A stretch of DNA of 64,000 nucleotides from Gracilibacillus massiliensis. Its GTDB lineage: Bacteria > Bacillota > Bacilli > Bacillales > Amphibacillaceae. This document shows, in pieces, positions 49,589 through 59,521 of the stretch. The first letter of the stretch is position 1; every line of letters begins with the position of its first letter. The position numbers and the translations under genes are program-made. The stretch covers positions 744,001-808,000 of the forward strand of contig NZ_CZRP01000012.1 in NCBI RefSeq assembly GCF_001458115.1, written 5' to 3'. A model generated the notes under the pieces. That model was not told the DNA's origin. It ran no database searches and saw only the letters and a program-made list of their open reading frames with translations.

Positions 49589-50803
49589 TTATTTTTCTAA
49601 TTGAAAAGCAACGTGCAGTGCATTTAGTGCAGTTTCTAAATTCTTATTTTGGATTAGTACCCAAATGGTACGATGACTATCAGCAGATTGCAAAATTGGA
49701 ATCTGTTTATTTGTCAATGTTTGAACAATTTTCGACGTTACACCAGGTAATCCTGACATTCCTGCACCCACTAACGAAATTTTAGCACAATCTTCCGTAT
49801 AAGTTGGATTAACTTTTAAATCGTTTAACACTTTCTTTGCTAGAGTTTCATCTCTTTCAAAAATCGTATATACAACACCATTTGGTGAAATATTGATAAA
49901 GTCCACTGAAATCCCAGCTTCAGCCATCGCTTTAAACACTAAGACATGTAATTGTTGTGGTTTTTTTACTTCTTGAATCCGGATTTGTGTAATATGATTT
50001 ACATAGGCAATACCTGTTACAAGTTTATCATGAATTCTTTCTGAATAATCTGTTTCTGGTATATTTGTTATCAATGTCCCTTTATCTTTTAAAATCGTTG
50101 ATCGCACTCGTATTGGAATATTTGCTTGCATTGCAATTTCGACAGCTCTTGGATGAATCACTTTGGCACCTTGATAGGCTAAATTGCAGATCTCTGTATA
50201 GGATATTGCTTCTAGTTTCTTAGCATTTGATACTACTCTAGGATCAGCTGTCATGATTCCATTTACATCCGTAAAAATATCAACAAACTCAGCTTGTAAT
50301 GCAGCTGCTAATGCTGTGGCAGAGGTATCACTACCACCCCTGCCAATTGTTGTCACTTCATTGTTTTCTGTTTTCCCTTGAAAACCTGCTACTATAACGA
50401 CTTGATGCTTTGTTAATAAATGATAAATATGTTGCGTATCAATTGTTTTTATCTGAGCATTAGAGAAATTATTTGTTGTAATAATTCCAGCTTCTCCTCC
50501 ACTAATAGCAACAGAATCTATTTGGTGTTCTAATAAATCATGCGAAAATACGGTTGCAGATATCGTTTCGCCACAAGCTAAGAGTAAATCTTTTTCTCTA
50601 TTACTTATTTTGGATTGATTTCCATTAATCAATGATAATAAGGAATCTGTTGCATATGGATCTGGATAACGCCCCATTGCAGAAACCACTGCGACAACTT
50701 TATAGTCATCTGCTAAAGCATCCTTAATATGGCTTATGGCATGTTGTCTTGATGCTTTACTTTTTACAGAAGTGCCACCAAATTTTTGAACCAGAATCCG
50801 CAT
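49589..50803 (-). CDS. dapG: Aspartate kinase (DapG type)
   Basis: A 404-residue aspartokinase that phosphorylates aspartate at the entry to the aspartate family pathway. Kinase motifs: LVQKFGGTSVKSKASR, VVVAGFQGKTE, TTIGRGGSDTSATALAAAL and FTDVNGIMTADPR. Two C-terminal ACT domains start near residue 270. The clustering with asd, dapA and dpaAB matches DapG (aspartokinase I, DAP-inhibited) of B. subtilis, which supplies DAP and dipicolinate. The ATG is 13 bp after the asd stop. Confidence 0.95.
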   Translation of the reverse strand: MRILVQKFGGTSVKSKASRQHAISHIKDALADDYKVVAVVSAMGRYPDPYATDSLLSLINGNQSKISNREKDLLLACGETISATVFSHDLLEHQIDSVAISGGEAGIITTNNFSNAQIKTIDTQHIYHLLTKHQVVIVAGFQGKTENNEVTTIGRGGSDTSATALAAALQAEFVDIFTDVNGIMTADPRVVSNAKKLEAISYTEICNLAYQGAKVIHPRAVEIAMQANIPIRVRSTILKDKGTLITNIPETDYSERIHDKLVTGIAYVNHITQIRIQEVKKPQQLHVLVFKAMAEAGISVDFINISPNGVVYTIFERDETLAKKVLNDLKVNPTYTEDCAKISLVGAGMSGLPGVTSKIVQTLTNKQIPILQSADSHRTIWVLIQNKNLETALNALHVAFQLEK

Positions 50804-50816
50804 GACTCCACCTCAT

Positions 50817-51869
50817 TTATTTTTGTAACCAATTATTTTTAATTAATGATTCAGCAATTTGAACAGAATTCCATGCAGCACCTTTTAATAAATTATCGGA
50901 TACTACCCATAAATGGAATCCTTTTTGATTATCTAAGTCTTTACGAATACGGCCTACAAATACATCACATTTCCCAGCGGAAGAAAGTGGTGTAGGATAT
51001 ACTTGGTTTTCTGGATCATCTTCTAATACAATACCTTCTGCATTGCTAATTGCTGTTTTTAATTGGTCTACTGTAACTCCTTCTTTATCGACTTCCACAT
51101 ATACACTTTCTGCATGAGAAGTAAAGAATGGTAACCTTACACAAGTTGCGGCTACGTGAACTGTGTCATCATGCATAATTTTTTTCGTTTCGTTGATCAT
51201 TTTCATTTCTTCAAAAGTGTAGCCATTATCTTGAAATACATCAATTTGTGGTAAGGCATTAAACGCGATCGGATAATGATGTTTCTCACCTGATACAGGT
51301 AATAATTCAGCTTCTAAATCTTCACCTTCTAAAAATGCTTTTGATTGAGTACGCAATTCATCCAGCGCTTCATTCCCTGCACCAGAGACAGCTTGATACG
51401 TAGAGACAATTACTCTAGACATACCAAATTGATCTTGAATTGGTTTCAATGCTGCTACCATCTGAATGGTAGAGCAATTAGGATTTGCAATAATTCCGTT
51501 ATGTGTTTTTATATCTTCTTCATTTACTTCAGGTACTACTAATGGAACTTCTGGATCCATACGATACGCGCTTGTATTGTCGACTACTACAGCACCGCGT
51601 TTTACTGCCTCTGGAGCAAATTTCTTGGAAACAGATCCTCCAGCTGAAAATAAGGCAATATCGATACCCTCAAAGCTCTCAGGTGTCGTTTCTTGGACAG
51701 TATATGTTTTGCCTTGGAACTCTAGCTCTTTACCAGCTGAGCGTTTTGATGATAAAAGATGTAGTTCATTAATAGGAAAGTTCTTTTTGTCTAATGTTTC
51801 TAGCATTTTTGCTCCTACTGCACCAGTAGCACCTACTACTGCTACATTATATCGTTGTGTTGTTGTCAT
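50817..51869 (-). CDS. asd: Aspartate-semialdehyde dehydrogenase
   Basis: Reduces aspartyl phosphate to aspartate semialdehyde with NADPH. A 350-residue protein with the nucleotide loop [14 protein letters not shown], catalytic Cys132 in [11 protein letters not shown] and active-site segments [11 protein letters not shown] and [16 protein letters not shown]. It lies between dpaB and dapG in the same direction, as in the B. subtilis spoVF operon. Confidence 0.97.
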   Translation of the reverse strand: MTTTQRYNVAVVGATGAVGAKMLETLDKKNFPINELHLLSSKRSAGKELEFQGKTYTVQETTPESFEGIDIALFSAGGSVSKKFAPEAVKRGAVVVDNTSAYRMDPEVPLVVPEVNEEDIKTHNGIIANPNCSTIQMVAALKPIQDQFGMSRVIVSTYQAVSGAGNEALDELRTQSKAFLEGEDLEAELLPVSGEKHHYPIAFNALPQIDVFQDNGYTFEEMKMINETKKIMHDDTVHVAATCVRLPFFTSHAESVYVEVDKEGVTVDQLKTAISNAEGIVLEDDPENQVYPTPLSSAGKCDVFVGRIRKDLDNQKGFHLWVVSDNLLKGAAWNSVQIAESLIKNNWLQK

Positions 51870-51966
51870 GTTATTTGTCCCCTTCCATTTGATTCAATGA
51901 GTATTTATTATATTATCTTTTTTATCATAACATATTAATGGCCATTCTTTAATTATTTCATCATAT

Positions 51967-52557
51967 TTAGCGATTTCTTTCAATGATTACCGGTTGTATT
52001 TGTTTAAATTCTAAAGCTTCTTTGACGGTCTCTGGAATAAGGGTCATATCAGATACTAAAGAGTTTGGTTTTTTGTACGGATCGTCTTGACCATATGGTA
52101 CAAAATATATCAACTTTGTTGCCATTAAACGCATTAAATTAACCCCATTTAAACCTAAAGCATCATTTGTTGAGACACCAATAACTACTGGATTTCCATT
52201 CCGTATCGTAGCTTTCGTAGCCATTAAAACCGGTCCATCTGTAATTGCATTTGCTAATCGACTCATCGAATTACCTGTCAATGGTGCTAAGACCATAACA
52301 TCTAATGGTTCTATTGGACCCAATGGTTCTGCGTCGACTATCGTCGATATCGGTTCTCGACCTGTGATTTCTTTCACTTGATCCATATGGTCTTTTGCTT
52401 TACCAAACTTGCTATCGGTTTCTTTAAAAGTATGTGAAACAACTGGGACCAACTCTGCACCTAATTCAATTAATTTCTTCATTTGCGGAAAGACAGCCGC
52501 ATACGTACAATGAGAGCCAGTAAGTCCAAAACCAATTTTTTTACCTTTGAGTTCCAC
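51967..52557 (-). CDS. dpaB: Dipicolinate synthase subunit B
   Basis: A 196-residue flavoprotein-fold subunit (SpoVFB) of dipicolinate synthase, which makes the pyridine-2,6-dicarboxylate of the spore core in the mother cell. The flavodoxin-like nucleotide site KKIGFGLTGSHCTYAAVFP and the PMaximum-type segment VLAPLTGNSMSRLANAITDGPVLMA are visible. A GTG at 52557 with TAGGAGGG upstream sets the start; the frame runs on to 52608 without a site. It forms the operon dpaA-dpaB-asd-dapG. Confidence 0.93.
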   Translation of the reverse strand: MELKGKKIGFGLTGSHCTYAAVFPQMKKLIELGAELVPVVSHTFKETDSKFGKAKDHMDQVKEITGREPISTIVDAEPLGPIEPLDVMVLAPLTGNSMSRLANAITDGPVLMATKATIRNGNPVVIGVSTNDALGLNGVNLMRLMATKLIYFVPYGQDDPYKKPNSLVSDMTLIPETVKEALEFKQIQPVIIERNR

Positions 52558-52651
52558 AGAATCCCTCCTAAGCATTTCATGCCTTACCATACGTTTCAGG
52601 TTAAGCATTGGGCTAGTTATATGCCCAGTATATGCCTAAGTTGTTTAGGTG

Positions 52652-53533
52652 TTACTGTGCGTTCAAAAGTATAGTGGCAATACGATCAGCTAAAATTTCA
52701 CCTGCTGTTTTTGGTGCCACCATTCCAGGGAGACCTAGTGCATGAATCGCTTGAATCCCTCTTTTTTCGGCAAAATCAAAATTAATACCACCAGGTTTTG
52801 AGGCTAAATCGATGATGATCGCCTGACTATTCATTTTCTCTAATAAAGATTTGTCTACCACACGTGCTGGTATCGTATTGATTAAAATTTGACACTTATC
52901 AATAGCATGTTCAATTTGATCAAGAGAATATCCTTTCCAGCCTCTCTCGTAAATTCGAGCTAAGTCTGATTCACTATCGGAGACAACAGAGATATTGGCA
53001 CCTAGACCGGCAAAACTATGTGCAGTTGTTTCTCCAACCCTTCCGTATCCAAAAACAAAAACATGAGCATGATGTATTGTAATATCTGTATGTTGAATAG
53101 CGAGCATAATAGCTCCTTCAGCTGTTGGTATCGAATTATATATCGCTACATCATTTCTTTCCATTAGCTTAACCAAAGATACATTACTTGATGAAACAAA
53201 TTCATTTAACGTATCATTAGATATCCCAGTAAACACAAGACATCTTTTCGGCAAAGATTGAAACCACTTTTTCGTTAATTGTATCGGCTGATTGGAAAAC
53301 ATGGTTTCTACGTAGCCTTGATTATCTATACCGGTAATCGGTAAGATAACCGCATCAAGTTCAGATGTTTCCAAATTATCTATAGTTGATTGCATGACGC
53401 CTGTATAGCTTTGCTCAACCTGTTCAAAGCCTAATATTTGAATTCGGAAATCACTCATTTTATTAAGTGCATGTATTAGGGGTAAATAACGAGCGTCTCC
53501 CCCAATAATGGCAATATTTTTCTTTTTCTGCAT
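52652..53533 (-). CDS. dpaA: Dipicolinate synthase subunit A
   Basis: A 293-residue dehydrogenase subunit (SpoVFA). The N-terminal region (IAIIGGDARYLPLIHALNK) and the central Rossmann motif VFGYGRVGETTAHSFAGLG are typical, as is IIDLASKPGGINFDFAEKRG near the C-terminus. With DpaB it oxidises the DapA product to dipicolinate. A GTGAGGTG-type site precedes the ATG. A SigK-type promoter lies 45-70 bp upstream, fitting late mother-cell expression. Confidence 0.95.
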   Translation of the reverse strand: MQKKKNIAIIGGDARYLPLIHALNKMSDFRIQILGFEQVEQSYTGVMQSTIDNLETSELDAVILPITGIDNQGYVETMFSNQPIQLTKKWFQSLPKRCLVFTGISNDTLNEFVSSSNVSLVKLMERNDVAIYNSIPTAEGAIMLAIQHTDITIHHAHVFVFGYGRVGETTAHSFAGLGANISVVSDSESDLARIYERGWKGYSLDQIEHAIDKCQILINTIPARVVDKSLLEKMNSQAIIIDLASKPGGINFDFAEKRGIQAIHALGLPGMVAPKTAGEILADRIATILLNAQ

Positions 53534-53576
53534 CTTTTCACCTCACAAAAATCAAATACATTTTATTTATCTAAGC

Positions 53577-53603
53577 TATCTTATGTAAGCAGGGAACAGA
53601 AGT
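53577..53603 (-). promoter_or_regulatory. SigK-type promoter of the dpaAB operon
   Basis: On the minus strand, CATAAGATA (53577-53585) fits the SigK -10 CATANNNTA exactly, and AC (53602-53603) is 16 bp upstream as expected for the -35. The B. subtilis spoVF operon is SigK-dependent. Confidence 0.7.
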
Positions 53604-53686
53604 GAAGAGGCAAATATCACGGTTCGTCTTCACTTCCAAAAAAAGAAAAACCAGGCAAACAAGCCCGGCTCCATTAAACATATTAG

Positions 53687-54134
53687 ACACAAACTGCGAA
53701 CTTGTAGCGATTTTGAGAGTATGATGAGGGTTAAGCAAAAGCTCCGTCCATTTACTTCGCTTTCCGCGGGCGCCACCTCAGCCTCCTCGGCAGAAAATCA
53801 CTGCCTGCGGGGTCTTCGGAAGACGCTGTTCCCGCCGGAGTCTACGTAAATGGACTACGCTTTAGTAATATTCTACAAATAAAGTAACTGCTAGACTATT
53901 GATTTCATTTCATATTTCATTGTACTTGAACAGACATCTGCACAAAGCGGAGGAAAAATGCGACACTCCTGGGGGAACAGCACGAGCTGAAGATCCACTT
54001 GGTAAAGTGGTTTTCTTTGCCAAGTTAGCTTCAGCCGTGCCCCCGGAAAGGGAGTGTTTTTCCGTAGCGCTGGATTAGCATTCAACAAAATACTTTTGCC
54101 AATAATTCAACGACAGTTACTTCGCAGTTTAGTT
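53687..54134. repeat. Composite two-arm repeat element (copy 3)
   Basis: About 448 bp between dpaA and ymxH, oriented like copy 2. Ends: ACAAACTGCGAA (53689-53700) and TTCGCAGTTTAGT (54121-54133). First arm closed by GTCCATTTAC/GTAAATGGAC (53746-53755 with 53846-53855). Second arm apical stem CTTGGTAAAG/CTTTGCCAAG (53998-54007 with 54015-54024), one wobble pair; its sequence differs from copy 1 but pairing is kept. No gene is supported in 53534-54183. Confidence 0.85.
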
Positions 54135-54183
54135 TTTATACGAACGATAAATAGTAAAATAAAAGCTTTAAAATTGCTGGCTT

Positions 54184-54423
54184 TTAGATTTGATCGGTTT
54201 CGACGATGATCATATCATCGCCTACTTTCTTTATTTGCTTCCATTCGATTCGAGAATAGGTTTCGGACTTTCTTAAACCGAACATACTATACTGGGGAAT
54301 TGTAAATGAAAGAATTTGACCTGTTTTTTCATCAATTTCTAGATCCGTTTGTCCTAGTACTCCTAATCTCGAACCTGTTGTTAAATCAATCAATTCTTTA
54401 CTACTCAAATCATTAAAACGCAA
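54184..54423 (-). CDS. ymxH: PRC-barrel protein YmxH/YlmC family
   Basis: A 79-residue PRC-barrel domain protein of the YlmC/YmxH sporulation family (RFNDLSSKELIDLTTGSRLGVLG, then TDLEIDEKTGQILSFTIP). Its biochemical role is not known. The TTG at 54423, 8 bases after GGAGG, gives the family start (M)RFNDLSSKEL; the ATG codons further upstream would place the ribosome site inside the gene. It follows mlpA by 19 bp. Confidence 0.85.
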   Translation of the reverse strand: MRFNDLSSKELIDLTTGSRLGVLGQTDLEIDEKTGQILSFTIPQYSMFGLRKSETYSRIEWKQIKKVGDDMIIVETDQI

Positions 54424-54442
54424 GAGTAACACCTCCATTTTC

Positions 54443-55663
54443 TTAGTTAGGGGCAATAATGGCTGATGCTGATTTATCCGTATTTAATAACTCTAAAACA
54501 CTATTTATATCATTTGGAGTTACCTTATCTATTTTTTGCATAATATCATCTAGTGAAGGATGTTCATGTAAAAGCAACTCATTTCTAGCGTTACGGCTCA
54601 TTTTACTATTGGTACTTTCAAGACTTAACATATATAAACCTTTTAATTGTTCTTTGCTGTTCTCCCACTCTTTTTCCGTAAATCCTTCAGAATGCAATTG
54701 TTGTACAATTTTATCTATTTTTTCACGAACTGACGCTAATTGATGTTTCGATGTACCAGCATAAATGGTTAATATTCCACTATCTAAAAACGAACTATGG
54801 TAGGAGAAAATAGAATAAGCCATACCGTCTTTCTCTCTAACTTCTTGAAATAAACGAGAACTCATACTACCACCTAAGACATTATTAACCATCATCATTG
54901 GATAAATCTGATCATCTTCAATACCCACTCCCTCAAACCCTAAACAAATATGAGCTTGTTCCGTTTCTTTGGTTTGTGAGACGTGATTTGAATAAAATAT
55001 AGGCTTTTCAGCTTCATTCTTCGACGGATGACTACTATGAGTATTGATGGATAGAAAATGTTCTACTGTCTTAATAAAGTCGTCTTGCACATTACCTGCA
55101 ATGGAAACAACTATGTTTGAAGGGATATAGTGTTCTTTTTGATATTTTAGTAAATCTTCTTGTTTCAATTGAGCAACAGTTGTTTTCGAACCCAAAATTG
55201 GCCTTGCTAAAGTATTTGATTTATATGCTGCTTCCGCTAATAAATCATGAATAATATCGTCAGGTGTATCTTCTGTCATATTAATTTCTTCTAACACAAC
55301 ATTTTTCTCTCGTTCCATTTCTATTGGGTCAAAGGTGGAATGTAGTAACATATCAGAAAGTATTTCTATTGCAAGTTCTTTATGGGAATCAAGCACTTTG
55401 GCATAATAGCAGGTATATTCTTTCGAAGTGAACGCATTAATCTCTCCTCCAATACCGTCAAAAGCTTCCGCTATTTCTTGAGGAGAGCGATTTTTGGTTC
55501 CTTTAAATAACATATGCTCGATAAAATGAGATATGCCGTTTTGCTCTGCTGTTTCGTCCCGCGATCCGGTTTTTATCCATATTCCAATCGTTACCGAGCG
55601 CACTGTATTGATTTCTTCTAATACGATTCGCATTCCATTTTGACATTCTTTACGATGTAACAA
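54443..55663 (-). CDS. mlpA: M16 family zinc metallopeptidase MlpA (YmxG)
   Basis: A 406-residue processing-peptidase-like M16 protein. The zinc motif is in NGISHFIEHMLFKGTKNRSPQEI, the third ligand Glu in REKNVVLEEINMTEDTPDD, and the R/Y pair region in EVREKDGMAYSIFSYHSSF. It is catalytically complete, unlike YmfF. In B. subtilis it follows pnp and ylxY; ylxY is missing here. The start is a TTG at 55663, 8 bases after AGGAGG; an ATG at codon 11 has no site. Confidence 0.93.
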   Translation of the reverse strand: MLHRKECQNGMRIVLEEINTVRSVTIGIWIKTGSRDETAEQNGISHFIEHMLFKGTKNRSPQEIAEAFDGIGGEINAFTSKEYTCYYAKVLDSHKELAIEILSDMLLHSTFDPIEMEREKNVVLEEINMTEDTPDDIIHDLLAEAAYKSNTLARPILGSKTTVAQLKQEDLLKYQKEHYIPSNIVVSIAGNVQDDFIKTVEHFLSINTHSSHPSKNEAEKPIFYSNHVSQTKETEQAHICLGFEGVGIEDDQIYPMMMVNNVLGGSMSSRLFQEVREKDGMAYSIFSYHSSFLDSGILTIYAGTSKHQLASVREKIDKIVQQLHSEGFTEKEWENSKEQLKGLYMLSLESTNSKMSRNARNELLLHEHPSLDDIMQKIDKVTPNDINSVLELLNTDKSASAIIAPN

Positions 55664-55802
55664 AAAACAGTCCTCCTAGTATATAACTTCTTTTTTAAAA
55701 AAACTTCTTACTGCACCGCAGAATTTCTTATACTTTGAACATTCAACATTTTACCTTCGTCGAACTATTTCATTTCTAAAATTTTATGCTTTCTTAACGT
55801 AT

Positions 55803-55831
55803 AAAAAAGAAACTGGGTATCCAGCTTCTTT
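55803..55831 (-). terminator. Terminator of pnp
   Basis: Stem AAAAAGAAACTGG / CCAGCTTCTTTTT with a 4-base loop, next to the pnp stop codon. Confidence 0.82.
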
Positions 55832-55836
55832 TTGAA

Positions 55837-57948
55837 TTACTTATTTTCTTTTTCTTTCTGGTCAAGAAGTACAGCTTTTCGAGAAAGATTTACTCTTCCC
55901 TGGCGATCAATTTCTTTTACTTTAACCATAATTTGATCACCAATTGAAACAACATCTTCTACCTTGTTAGTTCTTTCTTCCGCAAGTTCAGAAATGTGAA
56001 CAAGTCCATCTTTTCCTTTGAAAAGTTCAACAAAAGCACCAAATTTTTCAATTCGTTTGACTGTACCAAGATACATTTGGCCTGGTTCAACTTCACGAAC
56101 AATTTCTTCAATTAATTTTTGTGCTTTTTTATTCATTTCACTATCTATAGAAGAAATAAAGACATGTCCATCTTGCTCAATGTCAATTTTAACGCCTGTT
56201 TCTTCGATGATTTGGTTGATTTGTTTACCACTTGGTCCAATCACATCACGAATTTTATCAGGTTTAATATCCATTGTTAAAATTTTAGGAGCATAATTTG
56301 AAAGCTCTACTTTCGGTTCTTTTATCGTTTCTAACATGTGTGAAAGAATATGCATTCTTCCCTTTTTCGCTTGTAATAAGGCTTCTTCTAAGATTTCACG
56401 TGATAAACCTTCAATTTTTATATCCATTTGAAGGGCAGTAACACCATTTTCAGTACCTGCTACTTTAAAGTCCATATCCCCTAAGAAATCTTCCATACCT
56501 TGAATATCACTTAGAATCGAATAATCTTCACCTGATTTGACAAGACCCATTGCAATACCCGCTACCGGTGCTTTAATTGGAACACCTGCATCCATCATTG
56601 CTAACGTACTTGCACAAATACTAGCTTGTGAGGTAGAACCGTTTGATTCTAATACTTCTGAAACGAGTCGAATCGTGTAAGGGAATTCCTTCTCGTCTGG
56701 CACTACTTTTTCTAATGCACGCTCTCCTAATGCCCCATGTCCGATTTCACGACGTCCAGGTCCTCTTATTGGTCCTGTTTCCCCAACACTAAAGGATGGG
56801 AAGTTATAGTGGTGCATAAAACGTTTTGATTCTTCTGCATCCAGTCCATCTAAAATTTGCACATCGCCGAGAGCACCTAAGGTACAAATACTTAAAGCTT
56901 GTGTTTGTCCACGAGTAAATAATCCTGAACCATGTGTACGTGGTAAAACACCGATACGAGATGAGAGTGGTCTGATTTCATCAATTTTTCTTCCATCTGG
57001 ACGAACTTTCTCTTTCGTAATCAGACGACGCACTTCTTCTTTAACAATCTTATCTAAAACATTTGCTACTTGTTTAAGCTTGTCCTCATCTGCTTCTGCT
57101 TCTTCATATTTCGCGATTACATCTTTTTTAACCTGATTGATCGCTTCTTCACGAGCACTTTTTTCAAAGACTTGAATTGCTTTTACTAAGTCTTCTTTTG
57201 CTACGTTTTCCACTTCCGTAACAACAGCTTGATCTAATTCAAATAATTTAATGTCCATTTTTTCTACTTGAACCGCTTGAATAATTTCTTCTTGAAATTC
57301 AATTAAGCGTATAATTTCTTCGTGACCAAACATAATAGCTTCTAACATAATTTCTTCTGGAACTTCGTTCGCTCCTGCTTCCACCATGTTAATTGCGTCT
57401 TTTGTTCCTGCCACTGTTAAATCAATATCACTTTTTTCACGTTCTTCTAATGTTGGATTCACTACAAATTTGCCATCTACTCTACCCACGACTACACCAG
57501 CAATTGGTCCACCGAATGGAATATCAGAAACACTTAGTGCAATAGAAGATCCAATCATTGCTGCAATTTCTGAAGGTAAATTTTGATCGACACTCATTAC
57601 CGTACTTATAACCTGAACTTCGTTACGAAAGCCATCAGGGAACAATGGGCGAATAGGACGGTCAATTAATCTAGAAGTCAATACCGCTTTTTCACTTGGT
57701 CTACCTTCTCTTTTAATAAAACCACCAGGAATTTTACCTACCGCATATAATCGTTCTTCATAATTAACGGTTAGTGGAAAGAACGGTAAGTCTTTTGGTT
57801 CTTTTGACGCTGTTGCAGTTGCTAATACTGCAGTGTCACCATAATGCACCATACATGCACCATTTGCCTGTTTTGCCAATTCACCGATTTCAACACGGAA
57901 AGGTTGGCCGGCAATTTCTGTTGAAAATACTTTTTTTTCTTCTACCAT
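55837..57948 (-). CDS. pnp: Polynucleotide phosphorylase
   Basis: A 703-residue 3'-5' phosphorolytic exoribonuclease of mRNA decay. Two RNase PH domains are separated by a helical domain; catalytic features are in [38 protein letters not shown] and [24 protein letters not shown] domain ([30 protein letters not shown]) and an S1 domain ([28 protein letters not shown]) close the protein. The ATG at 57948 follows AGAGGAG; an upstream extension is unsupported. It follows rpsO, the universal order. Confidence 0.98.
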   Translation of the reverse strand: MVEEKKVFSTEIAGQPFRVEIGELAKQANGACMVHYGDTAVLATATASKEPKDLPFFPLTVNYEERLYAVGKIPGGFIKREGRPSEKAVLTSRLIDRPIRPLFPDGFRNEVQVISTVMSVDQNLPSEIAAMIGSSIALSVSDIPFGGPIAGVVVGRVDGKFVVNPTLEEREKSDIDLTVAGTKDAINMVEAGANEVPEEIMLEAIMFGHEEIIRLIEFQEEIIQAVQVEKMDIKLFELDQAVVTEVENVAKEDLVKAIQVFEKSAREEAINQVKKDVIAKYEEAEADEDKLKQVANVLDKIVKEEVRRLITKEKVRPDGRKIDEIRPLSSRIGVLPRTHGSGLFTRGQTQALSICTLGALGDVQILDGLDAEESKRFMHHYNFPSFSVGETGPIRGPGRREIGHGALGERALEKVVPDEKEFPYTIRLVSEVLESNGSTSQASICASTLAMMDAGVPIKAPVAGIAMGLVKSGEDYSILSDIQGMEDFLGDMDFKVAGTENGVTALQMDIKIEGLSREILEEALLQAKKGRMHILSHMLETIKEPKVELSNYAPKILTMDIKPDKIRDVIGPSGKQINQIIEETGVKIDIEQDGHVFISSIDSEMNKKAQKLIEEIVREVEPGQMYLGTVKRIEKFGAFVELFKGKDGLVHISELAEERTNKVEDVVSIGDQIMVKVKEIDRQGRVNLSRKAVLLDQKEKENK

Positions 57949-58138
57949 TATAGTACTCCTCTCAAAACAACTGTGCTTGTCCATCACTATTCCTTATTTT
58001 AGCACGTTGTTTCCTCATATGTAACTAGTTCCATTTATTTAAATACAATTTTAGATAATATTAGTATTTTCTAATTTGCATGGAATTAATCAATTTAACA
58101 CGTTTTTATTGCTGAATTATTCGGATTTTTACATACAG

Positions 58139-58163
58139 AAAAAGCGGGATCTCTCCCGCTTTT
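58139..58163 (-). terminator. Hairpin between rpsO and pnp
   Basis: Stem AAAAGCGGGA / TCCCGCTTTT around a short loop, immediately after rpsO. Probably a terminator or processing site. Confidence 0.85.
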
Positions 58164-58171
58164 AAAGTAGT

Positions 58172-58441
58172 TTATCGACGTAAACCTAATTTTTGAATTA
58201 ACGTACGGTAACGTGCAACGTCATTGTTACGTAAATAGTTCAATAAGTTACGACGTTTACCAACCATTTTCAACAGACCACGACGTGAATGGTGATCTTT
58301 TTTATGAATACGTAAGTGGTTATTCAAATTATTGATTTCCTCTGTAAGGACAGCAATTTGAACTTCTGGCGAACCAGTATCGTTCTCATGTGTTTTGTAT
58401 TCACCAATGATTTCATTTTTACGCTCTTGAGTGATAGCCAT
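58172..58441 (-). CDS. rpsO: 30S ribosomal protein S15
   Basis: An 89-residue ribosomal protein that binds 16S rRNA and bridges the subunits. The sequence is typical ([54 protein letters not shown]). An AGGAGGTG site precedes the ATG at 58441. The leader between promoter and start (about 85 nt) may contain the S15 autoregulatory structure known in relatives; I could not fold it with certainty. Confidence 0.98.
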   Translation of the reverse strand: MAITQERKNEIIGEYKTHENDTGSPEVQIAVLTEEINNLNNHLRIHKKDHHSRRGLLKMVGKRRNLLNYLRNNDVARYRTLIQKLGLRR

Positions 58442-58530
58442 CCTGTTCACCTCCTAAAATATCGTGAAACACCAATCCCCTAGCAATCGACGGAGAAATC
58501 AAATTGCCAAGTAGATGGTTCCCACATAAA

Positions 58531-58559
58531 AGATTACAACTTTTCGAGTTGAAATGCAA
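58531..58559 (-). promoter_or_regulatory. rpsO promoter with hairpin in the spacer
   Basis: On the minus strand TTGCAT (58554-58559) and TAATCT (58531-58536) have a 17-bp spacer. The spacer contains the inverted repeat CAACT/AGTTG. Confidence 0.5.
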
Positions 58560-58565
58560 GTAGTA

Positions 58566-59510
58566 TTAATCATTTATTGAAAAAAATTGTCGTGATTTCA
58601 CTTCATCTTCTGTTAATTTGTCAATAAGTTCCTCTACCCCTGAAAATTTTTCTTCATCCCGGATATATTTTCTCCAATAGACCATTACTTTCTCACCATA
58701 AATATTTTCATCAAAATTAAAAATGTGTACTTCTAATTTCGTGTTTTCTCGATCATCTGAAAACGTTGGGTTATATCCTAGATTAGCCATACCATAATAT
58801 ACACTAGTACCAACCAAAATCTCCACAGCGTAAACACCGATCCGTGGTAAGTAATAGTAGTCTTCAATTTTGATATTTGCAGTAGGATAACCAATTGTTC
58901 GCCCACGCTTGTCGCCGTGGATAACCTCGCCTGTTAATGAGTATGGCCTTCCAAGTAAACGTTCAGCTTCTTCAATTTCACCTTGTCCTAAAGCTTTTCT
59001 AATTCTAGTCGAACTTATTTTTTCGTTGTTCAAATCTAAACGACCTACAGTAGTCACTTCTGTTTCATCATTAATTAAATCATGAATATTATCCATATTT
59101 CCTGAACCTTTATGACCAAAAGTAAAATCAAAGCCGGCCACTATATGAGTAATATGGATAGCTTCAATAAAATGCTCGATAAATGCTTTTGGTGATAGAT
59201 TAGCTAGTTGTTTATCAAAACGAATTATATAAAGGTAATCTACTCCCAATGATTCAATCTGTTTAATTTTTTCTTCAATTGGCGTAATATACCGAACTGT
59301 ATCTTGTTTGTTTTGTAAAACGACAGATGGATGTGGATCAAAGGTAATTACTGCTGATTTTTTTTCAGTCTTTTTAGCGATTCTAATGGCTCGTTCAATA
59401 ACGGCTTGATGTCCCAAGTGGACCCCATCAAAAAAACCAATCGCAGCAGCTGTATTAAGTTGTTTTTCTTTGGTTAAATGGTGCGGATACACAAGTGAGT
59501 GTACTTCCAT
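58566..59510 (-). CDS. ribF: Bifunctional riboflavin kinase/FAD synthetase
   Basis: A 314-residue enzyme that makes FMN from riboflavin and FAD from FMN (ribC in B. subtilis nomenclature). The N-terminal adenylyltransferase has the nucleotidyl motif IGFFDGVHLGHQAVI and EHFIEAIHITHIVAGFDFTFGHKGSGN, and SSTRIRKAL. The C-terminal kinase has GDKRGRTIGYPTANI and the ending region YNPTFSDDRENTKLEVHIFNFDE. It is 11 bp from truB and co-transcribed with it. Confidence 0.96.
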   Translation of the reverse strand: MEVHSLVYPHHLTKEKQLNTAAAIGFFDGVHLGHQAVIERAIRIAKKTEKKSAVITFDPHPSVVLQNKQDTVRYITPIEEKIKQIESLGVDYLYIIRFDKQLANLSPKAFIEHFIEAIHITHIVAGFDFTFGHKGSGNMDNIHDLINDETEVTTVGRLDLNNEKISSTRIRKALGQGEIEEAERLLGRPYSLTGEVIHGDKRGRTIGYPTANIKIEDYYYLPRIGVYAVEILVGTSVYYGMANLGYNPTFSDDRENTKLEVHIFNFDENIYGEKVMVYWRKYIRDEEKFSGVEELIDKLTEDEVKSRQFFSIND

Positions 59511-59521
59511 CTGTAAGTCAC

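Noticed and set aside
53891-54088. 65-codon frame
   Set aside because: Lies on the second arm of a repeat element; no ribosome site.
43134-54134. Repeats as a CRISPR array
   Set aside because: The copies are long, several kb apart, in both orientations and without regular spacers or cas genes.
58442-58530. S15 autoregulatory leader RNA
   Set aside because: Position is right and pairing is possible, but I could not recognise the conserved three-way junction by eye, so it is mentioned only as a possibility in the rpsO entry.
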